Assembly: GCF_019710585.1 (NCBI RefSeq)
Contig: NZ_JAIFZQ010000008.1
Span: 186,001-250,000, forward strand
Direction of reading: 5' to 3'
DNA length: 64,000 bases
DNA from: Arthrobacter sp. MAHUQ-56
GTDB lineage: Bacteria; Actinomycetota; Actinomycetes; Actinomycetales; Micrococcaceae
Shown here: one piece after another, positions 8,821 through 16,152 of the stretch
Position numbering within the stretch: the first letter of the stretch is position 1
Layout: each line of letters opens with the position of its first letter
Translations under genes and position numbers: made by a program
Notes under the pieces: generated by a model
What the model saw: only the letters and a program-made list of their open reading frames with translations
Told to the model about the DNA's origin: nothing
Database searches by the model: none

Positions 8821-8839
8821 GGCACATTTGTAATGTGCC
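8821..8839. repeat. Short perfect inverted repeat after the ABC permease gene
   Basis: GGCACATT and AATGTGCC pair perfectly around a 3-nt loop. It lies 17 bp beyond the stop of the ABC permease (minus strand) and upstream of the amino-acid permease promoter region. No T-run follows on either strand, so it may be an operator or a factor-dependent transcript end. Confidence 0.5.
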
Positions 8840-8855
8840 GGAAACCACGGGAGGC

Positions 8856-9749
8856 TTACACGTCCCGCCGTTTCAGCAGCACTGCGGCGAGCAGCAGGGG
8901 AACCACCACCCACGCTCCGAGGACCAGGGCCGCCTCCCAGGCCTCCAGCGTGTCCGGCACATGTTCAGTGGCCGTGAGCGGGTCGACGGTATTGCCCGGC
9001 AGGTACTTCCGGGCCTCCTTGAAGAAGTCGCCGGGAATGAGCTGGAACGCGATGGGTGCCACAAAGAAGATGCCCACCAGGCTCATGATGCCGCCGGCCG
9101 AATTGCGGATCAGCGTCCCCAGGGCCATGCCGATGGCGGCCACGGCTGCGACATAGACGCTGTTGACCAGGAGCAGCTTGACCGACTGGGAACTTCCCGG
9201 GTCCAGCTGCAGGCCGTAATTATCCAGGATGGGCACGGCCACCAGGCCCGCCACCCAGGTGGACACCGCCGTGACCACGAACGACGTCACCATGACCACC
9301 ACGAGTTTGGCGGCAAAGGCAGGCAGGCGCCGGGGTACCGCGGCGAAGGTTGACCGTGCCATCCCGGTGGTGAATTCCGAGCTCATCAGGAGGACACCGA
9401 GCGAGCCCAGGATCAGCTGCGCGAAGGCGATGCCTGACGTGGGAACGCTGACCGCGAGGTCGCCGCCCTGTGCTGCCATCCGGGCCGCCGCCTGCGGGTC
9501 GCGGGTCGCGGCATCCGCGAACTGGCCCGTGCCCCAGGCGGAAAGTGCACCGAATCCCACCATCACCACTGCGGTCGAGGCGAGCAGGATCAGGGTGGAG
9601 AGGAGGCTCCGGAATTTGATGACCTCGGAGTTGAGCACCCGCAGGAAAGTGGGACCGGGAAGATGCTGGGTACCGCTTCGGGAGGACATACTGCTGTTCG
9701 ATGGCGCCGGTTCGCGCGGGGACATGGGTTCGGTGGTGGTTGAGCTCAT
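8856..9749 (-). CDS. ABC-2-type transporter permease
   Basis: A 297-residue membrane protein with a polar N-terminal ~45 residues and six hydrophobic segments. It starts its core with LRVLNSEVIKFRSLLSTLILL, typical of ABC-2 permeases paired with DrrA/CcmA-like ATPases, and EFTTGMARSTFAAVPRR between TM2 and TM3 is a common motif of this group. It forms the membrane half of an exporter with the ATPase just upstream, whose stop overlaps its ATG by 4 bp. The substrate is unknown; antibiotics, lipids or peptides are possible. Confidence 0.9.
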   Translation of the reverse strand: MSSTTTEPMSPREPAPSNSSMSSRSGTQHLPGPTFLRVLNSEVIKFRSLLSTLILLASTAVVMVGFGALSAWGTGQFADAATRDPQAAARMAAQGGDLAVSVPTSGIAFAQLILGSLGVLLMSSEFTTGMARSTFAAVPRRLPAFAAKLVVVMVTSFVVTAVSTWVAGLVAVPILDNYGLQLDPGSSQSVKLLLVNSVYVAAVAAIGMALGTLIRNSAGGIMSLVGIFFVAPIAFQLIPGDFFKEARKYLPGNTVDPLTATEHVPDTLEAWEAALVLGAWVVVPLLLAAVLLKRRDV

Positions 9750-10669
9750 TTGGTTGCCTCCGCCGCGGGCAGCGAGTGGTATTCGACGTCGTCCTTGGTC
9801 AGTTCCATGTATGCCTCCTCAAGGCTGGCCACCAGGGGCGTGAGTTCGTAGACAATGATCTGGTTGTCCATGGCGGTCCTGGCGATTGTCCTGGGGTCCA
9901 GGCCCGTGACCTCCAGCAGGTCCTGCTCCTCGTGGGCAACAGAGGCCCCCCGGCCTGCGAGAAGCTGATTGAGGCGGACCGGCTCATCCGTGCGGACCTT
10001 CGTGCGCGCCTGGCTCTTGCCGGTGATGATGTCCTGGATGGGGGCATCGGCAATCACCCGCCCCCGGCCGATGACGATCAGGTGGTCGGCTGTCTGGGCC
10101 ATTTCACTCATCAGGTGGCTGGAGAGGAAGACGGTCCGCCCCTGGGCAGCCAGGTAGCGCACCAGGTTGCGCACCCACACCACACCCTCCGGATCGAGTC
10201 CGTTGACGGGTTCGTCAAGGATGAGCGTCTGCGGGTCCCCAAGCAGCGCGGCGGCGATCCCGAGCCGCTGGCCCATGCCCAACGAAAAGCCGCCGGCCTT
10301 CTTACGGGCCACCGCTTCGAGGCCGGTCATTTCGATGACTTCATGCACCCTGGACTTGGGGATGCTGTGCGTGGCCGCCATGGCCAGGAGGTGGTTGTAG
10401 GCGCTGCGGCTGGTGTGCACGGCTTTGGCATCAAGCAGGGCCCCGACTTCCCGCAGCGGAGCCCTGTGCCGGACGTACGGCAGGCCGTTCACGGTGACAG
10501 AGCCCGACGTCGGCCGGTCCAGTCCCATGATCATGCGCATCGTTGTCGATTTCCCTGCACCGTTCGGGCCCAGGAAGCCGGTCACCTGGCCGGCCCTGAC
10601 GGTGAAGCTGACCCCGGCTACGGCGGTTTTTGCGCCGTAGACCTTGGTCAGCCCGTTTACCTCAATCAT
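9746..10669 (-). CDS. ABC transporter ATP-binding protein (DrrA/CcmA-like)
   Basis: A 307-residue ATPase with Walker A GPNGAGKST, signature FSLGMGQRLGIA, Walker B LILDEPVNGLDPEG and a switch His in FLSSHLMSEM. About 80 residues follow the nucleotide-binding domain, as in DrrA/BcrA-type drug or lipid exporters. It energises export through the neighbouring ABC-2 permease. The start is ATG at 10669 with AAAGGA 8 bp upstream; the in-frame extension to 10732 has no family similarity. The end overlaps the permease start by 4 bp, which suggests translational coupling. Confidence 0.92.
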   Translation of the reverse strand: MIEVNGLTKVYGAKTAVAGVSFTVRAGQVTGFLGPNGAGKSTTMRMIMGLDRPTSGSVTVNGLPYVRHRAPLREVGALLDAKAVHTSRSAYNHLLAMAATHSIPKSRVHEVIEMTGLEAVARKKAGGFSLGMGQRLGIAAALLGDPQTLILDEPVNGLDPEGVVWVRNLVRYLAAQGRTVFLSSHLMSEMAQTADHLIVIGRGRVIADAPIQDIITGKSQARTKVRTDEPVRLNQLLAGRGASVAHEEQDLLEVTGLDPRTIARTAMDNQIIVYELTPLVASLEEAYMELTKDDVEYHSLPAAEATK

Positions 10670-10814
10670 GAAGGATCCTTTGGACGGCAGCACATGGCTG
10701 CGGAAGACGTTCGGGCGGAATGCACTTCCCACGCTACCGAGGCCGCCGGCGCTTGTGGGCCGGTTTCAGGGATGATTCAGGGGCGAATCAGGGTTGTCCG
10801 CCACGTGATGGGCT

Positions 10815-12311
10815 TCAGGAGTGTGGCGAGTAGTAGGCCAATGCCTTGGGCCGCACGCTGTAGGCCACGCTGCGCACCCCGGCCAGCGCTTCGCCGTCGA
10901 CCGCCAGGGCCATGGGTGCGCCGCCGGCGTCTATCCGGACGTCCTTCGCCTCCCTGAGGTGCGTGATGCGGGAGTCCGCCACCGTTCCGGTCAGCACGGC
11001 CCACAACAGCCGGATCCTGGCGAAGGATTCGTCGGCCGTGATCAAGCGGACGTCCAGAAGGCCGTCGTCCATGACGGGCCGGAGGAGGGGCGCGTGGTCA
11101 CGGGGGTAGTAGCGCCCACGCCCCAGGTAGGCGATCCACACCTTGTGCCGTTTCCCGTCGACGGTCAAGGTGGTCGGGGTCCCTGCGGCGAAGGTCCGGA
11201 ACATCGCCACCACGCCTGCCAGCGGTTTGCCGAGGGCCGGCTGCAGGTGTTCGCGGCGCCGCACGAAGTTGGGGTAGAGGCCGATGCTTGAGGTGTTCAG
11301 CATGATCAGTTCGGAGATTTCGGGGTTTTCGGCCAGGCCGCGTTCTGCGGTGACCACGCCGACGTCGGCCAGGGCGGCGTCGCCGTTGGTCGCCGCCGCC
11401 ACTGCTTCCTTCAGGCTGCCGGTGCCGGCGTCGCGGGCGAAATGGTTCAGGGTTCCGCCGGGCAGCACCAGCAGGGGGATGGACCGTTCGACGGCGGCCG
11501 CGGCGGCGGCACCGACGGTCCCGTCGCCGCCCCAGACACCGAGGGCACGGGTACCGGGGGCATCGGCGGTGGCCGCTATCTCCTCCAGCAAATCCTCATC
11601 CGGATGCACGGTGTTAATATGCGCCTTTGGGAATACCTCCCGCAGCGCGTCGGCGGTTTCCTCTGTGAAGGAGCCGCCAAGGGTGTTGACCACAATGCTC
11701 AGGCCGTCGCCCTCGGGAAGCTTGGGGGCGTCGGTCCACGTCCGCGCAGCCTGCGGAAAGGGCGGGCGGACCGGCCACCAGTGGCGCGTTACCAAGGCAG
11801 CGCCTGCCCCGATGGCTGATCCGAAAAGGACATCGGAGGGCCAGTGGGCCCCCGTATGGACGCGGGAGTACGCAACCCCGGCGGCCGCAGGCGCCAGGGC
11901 TGCCCCCAGGGCAGGACGCACCAGGCCTGCCCCCACGGCAAAAGCTACCGCCGACGCCGAGTGTCCGGACGGCATGGAGGAACTCTTGGGCTGCGGATGG
12001 ACGAACCGGAAGACCGGCAGGTGTTCGGGCAACGGCCGGGTCCGGGGGAGCAGCGTCTTGAAGATCCCGTTGGTCACCGCGGAGGCCACTGCCTGGGCGA
12101 TCAGGCCATGCAGCGCGGCCCGGCGGGTCTTGCCGGGGAAAAGCGCCATGAGTGCGGCCACCCCCATCCAGAGTTTGCCATGGTTCGCGGAGGCGGAAAG
12201 CCGCCGGAAGAAGTCATCATGGCCGCCACCGGGCAGCCTGGAAACATGCCTCAAGAGGTATCTGTCCAAGCGGCCAATCCACCGGTGGGCGCCGCGCCGG
12301 GTGCTCTGCAT
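10815..12311 (-). CDS. PAP2 phosphatase - diacylglycerol kinase fusion protein
   Basis: A 498-residue two-domain protein. Residues ~40-190 are a membrane PAP2/undecaprenyl-diphosphate phosphatase-like domain with the motifs KTLLPRTRP, SMPSGHSAS and SRVHTGAHWPSD (the conserved Arg, His and Asp are kept). Residues ~205-498 are a diacylglycerol/lipid kinase catalytic domain with VNTLGGS, WGGDGTV and LPGGTLNHFARD. The fusion joins dephosphorylation of a lipid phosphate to phosphorylation of a lipid alcohol, presumably in phospholipid or polyprenol turnover. Such fusions occur in several actinobacteria. It stands alone between the ABC exporter and an MFS gene. Confidence 0.92.
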   Translation of the reverse strand: MQSTRRGAHRWIGRLDRYLLRHVSRLPGGGHDDFFRRLSASANHGKLWMGVAALMALFPGKTRRAALHGLIAQAVASAVTNGIFKTLLPRTRPLPEHLPVFRFVHPQPKSSSMPSGHSASAVAFAVGAGLVRPALGAALAPAAAGVAYSRVHTGAHWPSDVLFGSAIGAGAALVTRHWWPVRPPFPQAARTWTDAPKLPEGDGLSIVVNTLGGSFTEETADALREVFPKAHINTVHPDEDLLEEIAATADAPGTRALGVWGGDGTVGAAAAAAVERSIPLLVLPGGTLNHFARDAGTGSLKEAVAAATNGDAALADVGVVTAERGLAENPEISELIMLNTSSIGLYPNFVRRREHLQPALGKPLAGVVAMFRTFAAGTPTTLTVDGKRHKVWIAYLGRGRYYPRDHAPLLRPVMDDGLLDVRLITADESFARIRLLWAVLTGTVADSRITHLREAKDVRIDAGGAPMALAVDGEALAGVRSVAYSVRPKALAYYSPHS

Positions 12312-12342
12312 GTGAACACCCTAACCCCATGGCCGCGTAGTC

Positions 12343-13557
12343 CTAGGCCGCGTCGGCCGCCTGTTCAACTTTCAGCGGTTTCGCTGCGCCGGCCAGCAGC
12401 AGTGCCACCAGGATGGGGACCATGATGGCCAGCAGGGCGGTATGGATTCCTGTCAGGTCGCCGAGGTAGCCAAGTAACGGCGGGCCGGCGAGGAAAGAAA
12501 TATACCCAAGAGTGGATACAACGGAGACCCGTGCGGCTGCGTGGCGGGGATCATCCGCGGCTGCGGACATGCCCATCGGGAAGGCCAGTGCAGCGCCTAC
12601 GCCCCACAGGGCCGCACCCACCGCCGCAAGCCAGATGTTGCTGGCCAGGACGAACAGGCCCAGGCCTGCCGCGGCGGCGGCCATGCTTGCCCGCAGGACG
12701 GCAGAGCGGCCGAACCTGTCGATGACGCGGCCCCCGAGGAAGCGCATCGCCGTCATGGCCAGGACAAAGAGCGCGAACATGAGCGCCCCGGTTGATTCCG
12801 AGGTTCCGAGGCCATCCACTGAGGCCTTGGCAATCCAGTCGTTGCCCGCGCCCTCTGTGAGGGTGGCGCCAAGGACCACCACGCCAATGAGGATGGTGCG
12901 GGCATCGCGCCACGCCGATGGGCCCTTCGCCGGCTTCGGTTCACCCTCCGCCGGCGCCGCGGCGGCGATGTGGGGCAGGAAGAAGCGGGGGGCGGCCAGT
13001 GCCACCACCACCACTACCGCTGCTATCGCCACCAGGTGCAGCGGAAGGTCCACTCCGAGGTTCGACAGGCCGGCACCCACCAGCGCCCCTACGAACGCAC
13101 CACCGCTGAACGCGGCGTGGAACTGGGGCATGACCGTCCGCCGGAGCTTGTGTTCGACGTCGGCCCCTTCGATGTTTTGCGCCACGTCCCAGAGGCCGAT
13201 GCCAATGCCAAAGAAGAACAGGGACACCGCCGTTCCGGGGATGGACGTGGCGGAGAGCGACATGGCGATGCCCACTCCTGCCGCGGCTGCCAGGAGGCCG
13301 GCAAAGCGGACGGTGTTGGCGGTACCTATCCTGCCGACCACCAGCCCGGCAGTGGGCAGCGCCAAAAGCGAGCCCACGGCTGTGCACAGCAGCAGGGTGC
13401 CCATTTGGCCTGACGTGATCTGCAGTGTTTGCGTCACCGCGGGGATGCGTGCCGCCCAGCTGGCGAAAACGAGTCCGTTGATGCCAAAGACCACGAAGGT
13501 GGCTACCGCCGCGGCTTTGATGCCCGCATGCTGGTCCGTTCCGGTGTTGGTGCTCAT
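12343..13557 (-). CDS. MFS transporter
   Basis: A 404-residue transporter with about twelve hydrophobic segments. The start MSTNTGTDQHAGIKAAAVATF is placed at 13557 because ATGA overlaps the stop of the DeoR gene by 4 bp; the longer frame runs into that gene. The loop between TM2 and TM3 carries GLVVGRIGTANTVRFAG, a degenerate MFS signature. The substrate is not evident. Coupling to a DeoR-type regulator, which usually senses a phosphorylated sugar, suggests a sugar or sugar-derived substrate. Confidence 0.85.
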   Translation of the reverse strand: MSTNTGTDQHAGIKAAAVATFVVFGINGLVFASWAARIPAVTQTLQITSGQMGTLLLCTAVGSLLALPTAGLVVGRIGTANTVRFAGLLAAAAGVGIAMSLSATSIPGTAVSLFFFGIGIGLWDVAQNIEGADVEHKLRRTVMPQFHAAFSGGAFVGALVGAGLSNLGVDLPLHLVAIAAVVVVVALAAPRFFLPHIAAAAPAEGEPKPAKGPSAWRDARTILIGVVVLGATLTEGAGNDWIAKASVDGLGTSESTGALMFALFVLAMTAMRFLGGRVIDRFGRSAVLRASMAAAAAGLGLFVLASNIWLAAVGAALWGVGAALAFPMGMSAAADDPRHAAARVSVVSTLGYISFLAGPPLLGYLGDLTGIHTALLAIMVPILVALLLAGAAKPLKVEQAADAA

Positions 13558-14327
13558 ACGTTGACTACTTCCACAGAGTATCGGTCGAGTTGGGCGAGTT
13601 CTTCGGTACTGAACGTCCGGTCCGTGACCACAACATCCACCCGGTCGAGGCCGGAGACCAGCGCGCGGGCGTGTGCGTGCCATTTTGCCGCGGAGGCCGC
13701 AAGGATGACTCGTGCCGCGGATTCCAGGCCGGCGCGCTTTACCGCCGCGTCATCCAGGTCATGGGCCAGCAGCCCGTCCTTTCCGTCAACTGCGCAGGGC
13801 GTGACCACGGCGGTGTCGAAGCGCAGCGACCGGATGTTGGATTCGGCAAGGGGTCCGCGGAAGCACAGTTCACCGGGCACCAGGCCGCCGCCCGGAAGCA
13901 GCAGTGCGGGGCGCACGCCCAACGCGTTGCCTCCAGCGCCTGCGGCGTTCAGCGCCTGGAGGGACATCGGCATCAGCGTCAGTTCCCTGCCGGCCAAGGC
14001 GCGGGCAACCTCGGTAGCCGTGCTGCCGCTGTCCAGCCACACCTGTTCCCGGTCCCGAATCAGGTGGCACACGGCAGCTGCGATGCGCTTCTTGGCCCCT
14101 TGGTCCTCCAGTTCGCGCTGGCCGTACCCGGGATTTTCCCCGCCGCCGATCAGGCTTTTCGCTCCGCCGTGGATCCGGCGCAGGACGCCGCGGGCGGCAA
14201 GCACCTCCAGGTCGCGGCGGATGGTGGCGCCGGACGCGCTGCAGGCACGCATCAGGTCCTCTACGCTCGCCTCCGACTGGCGCCGAAGGACTTCGGCAAT
14301 CAGGCGGTGCCGCTCATCGGTCTTCAT
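13554..14327 (-). CDS. DeoR-family transcriptional regulator
   Basis: A 257-residue repressor with an N-terminal winged helix (residues ~5-57; MRACSASGATIRRDLEVLAARGVLRRIHGGA is recognisable in parts as the DeoR signature) and a C-terminal sugar-phosphate-binding domain of isomerase fold (VWLDSGSTATEVARAL, DLDDAAVKRA). The start is the ATG at 14327, where family similarity begins. No Shine-Dalgarno sequence precedes it. A perfect 16-bp inverted repeat covers the start codon, so the message may be leaderless or initiated very close by, and the gene is probably autoregulated. Its stop overlaps the MFS start (ATGA), so both form one operon. Confidence 0.92.
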   Translation of the reverse strand: MKTDERHRLIAEVLRRQSEASVEDLMRACSASGATIRRDLEVLAARGVLRRIHGGAKSLIGGGENPGYGQRELEDQGAKKRIAAAVCHLIRDREQVWLDSGSTATEVARALAGRELTLMPMSLQALNAAGAGGNALGVRPALLLPGGGLVPGELCFRGPLAESNIRSLRFDTAVVTPCAVDGKDGLLAHDLDDAAVKRAGLESAARVILAASAAKWHAHARALVSGLDRVDVVVTDRTFSTEELAQLDRYSVEVVNV

Positions 14328-14365
14328 GATCAAATGATAGCAATCAATGATCATTTGATCATGAA
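14323..14365. promoter_or_regulatory. Long perfect inverted repeat over the DeoR start codon, candidate operator
   Basis: TTCATGATCAAATGAT (14323-14338) and ATCATTTGATCATGAA (14350-14365) are perfect 16-bp complements separated by 11 bp. The left arm contains the DeoR start codon. Each arm itself holds a TGATCA core. The element is strikingly AT-rich for this genome and lies between the DeoR and ABC-F genes. No T-run follows, which argues against a terminator. Autoregulation by the DeoR protein is the simplest reading. Confidence 0.75.
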
Positions 14366-14379
14366 TGGAGGAGTGATGT

Positions 14380-16071
14380 TCAGCGGGCCCGCTGGACGCG
14401 CTGTTCGTCCCACACGGGGTCGGCGGACTCGTACACCTTCCCGTCGGACCCGAACACCAGGAACCGGTCGAAGGTCCGGGCAAACCAGCGGTCGTGGGTG
14501 ACTGCCAGGACGGTTCCCTCAAAGTGGTCGATGGCCCGTTCCAGGGCTTCCGCGGAGTGCAGGTCCAGGTTGTCCGTTGGCTCGTCCAGCAGCAGCAGCG
14601 TGGCACCGCTGAGCTGCAGGAGCAGGATCTGGAACCGCGCCTGCTGGCCGCCGGAGAGCGACTCATACTTCTGTTCCGACTGGCCCGCGAGGCCATAACC
14701 GTCCAGGGCGCCTGCCGCCGCCTCGCGGCCCAGCCCGGAACGGTGCTCATCACCGCGGTGCAGGATTTCCAGCAGCGTCTTGCCCAGGAGATCGGGGCGG
14801 ACGTGCGTCTGGGCGAAGAACCCGGGCCTGATCCGCGCCCCCAGCTTGACGGTCCCCTCGTGCGGAACTTCCGCAATCTCCACATCGGAAACGGGCAGGT
14901 GCTCGCGCTCCGGATCCGTGCCGCCGGTGGCCAGCAGCCGCAGGAAGTGTGACTTTCCGGAACCGTTGGAGCCCAGGACGCCCACCCTGTCGCCGAACCA
15001 GATTTCGGTGGAGAAGGCTTTCATCAGCCCGCTGAGTTCCAAGCGTTCCGCCACGATGGCCCGCTTAGCGGTCCGGCCGCCCTTGAGCCGCATCTGCACG
15101 TTCTGCTCGATGGGCAGCGCCTCCGGCGGCCCTGCCTCAAGGAACTTCGCGAGGCGGGTCTGGGCCGCGTGGTACCGGTTGGCCATGTCGGAGCGGAACG
15201 CGGCCTTGTTCTTGTACATGTTGACGAGTTCCTTGAGCTTGATGTGCTCCTCGTCCCAGCGCTTGCGCAGCTCCTCGAACCGGGCGTTCCGGTCCGCCCG
15301 GGCCTCCACGTAGGAGGCGAATCCCCCGCCGTGGATCCATGCGGCGGCACCGTTGATGCCGGGCTCGAGCGTCACGATCCGCCCTGCCGCGTTGTTCAGC
15401 AGTTCCCTGTCGTGGCTGATGAAGAAGACGGTCTTCCGGGACTCATTCAGCTTGTCCTCGAGCCAGCGCTTTCCCGGGACATCAAGGTAGTTGTCCGGTT
15501 CGTCGAGCAGGAGGAGGTCGTCGGGGCCTGCGAACAGTGCCTCGAGCACCAGCCGCTTCTGCTCACCGCCGGAGAGGCTCGACGCCGGGCGGTGCTGTGC
15601 GCGGTCGAACGGCAGTCCCAGCGCGGCCATGCAGACCTCGTCCCAGACGGTCTCCACGTCGTAGCCGCCGGCGTCGCCCCAGTCCACGATGGCCTGGGCG
15701 TACCGCATCTGGGTGGGCTCGTCGTCGTGCTCCATCATGGCCAGCTCGGCATCATCAACTTCACGGGCAGCTGCCGCAAGGGCCGGGGGAGCGGCGGACA
15801 CCAGGAGGTCACGGACCGTGGACCCGTCCCGGACCTGGCCCACGAACTGGCGCATGATGCCCATGTTCCCGGAGCGGCCTATGACTCCCTCATCCGGCAG
15901 GAGGTCGCCGGCGATGATCCGGAACAGCGTGGTCTTGCCGGTGCCGTTGGGCCCGATCAGGGCAGTTTTGGTGCCGTCCGGGACCTTGAAGGTCACCCCG
16001 TTGAGCAGCTGGGTGCCGTCTGAGAGGAAGTAGTCGATGCCGGAAACGTCAATATGGGCCACGGACTCCAT
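14380..16071 (-). CDS. ABC-F family ATPase (ribosome-associated type)
   Basis: A 563-residue soluble protein with two ATPase domains and no membrane segment. Domain 1 has GPNGTGKTT, LSGGEQKR and LLLLDEPDNYLD. Domain 2 has GSNGSGKS, LSGGQQAR and LLLLDEPTDNLD. The linker (about residues 235-310) is charged and helical. This is the ABC-F layout; such proteins act on the ribosome in translation control or antibiotic protection. The start is the ATG of MESVAHIDV with GGGAAG just upstream; the longer frame to 16137 enters an inverted repeat and lacks similarity. Which subfamily, housekeeping or resistance, cannot be decided here. Confidence 0.9.
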   Translation of the reverse strand: MESVAHIDVSGIDYFLSDGTQLLNGVTFKVPDGTKTALIGPNGTGKTTLFRIIAGDLLPDEGVIGRSGNMGIMRQFVGQVRDGSTVRDLLVSAAPPALAAAAREVDDAELAMMEHDDEPTQMRYAQAIVDWGDAGGYDVETVWDEVCMAALGLPFDRAQHRPASSLSGGEQKRLVLEALFAGPDDLLLLDEPDNYLDVPGKRWLEDKLNESRKTVFFISHDRELLNNAAGRIVTLEPGINGAAAWIHGGGFASYVEARADRNARFEELRKRWDEEHIKLKELVNMYKNKAAFRSDMANRYHAAQTRLAKFLEAGPPEALPIEQNVQMRLKGGRTAKRAIVAERLELSGLMKAFSTEIWFGDRVGVLGSNGSGKSHFLRLLATGGTDPEREHLPVSDVEIAEVPHEGTVKLGARIRPGFFAQTHVRPDLLGKTLLEILHRGDEHRSGLGREAAAGALDGYGLAGQSEQKYESLSGGQQARFQILLLQLSGATLLLLDEPTDNLDLHSAEALERAIDHFEGTVLAVTHDRWFARTFDRFLVFGSDGKVYESADPVWDEQRVQRAR

Positions 16072-16097
16072 CTTCCCACGCCCCGCCCCGGAGTCTT

Positions 16098-16146
16098 TGT
16101 CCACGCATGCGGGCCACAGCAGCGCTGAAGTCCGCATGCGTGGACA
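16098..16146. terminator. 15-bp perfect hairpin after the transpeptidase gene
   Basis: TGTCCACGCATGCGG (16098-16112) and CCGCATGCGTGGACA (16132-16146) are perfect complements around a 19-nt loop, 7 bp beyond the transpeptidase stop. It is probably the end of that transcript, although no T-run follows. A protein-binding palindrome upstream of the ABC-F gene is the alternative. Confidence 0.5.
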
Positions 16147-16152
16147 GGATCT

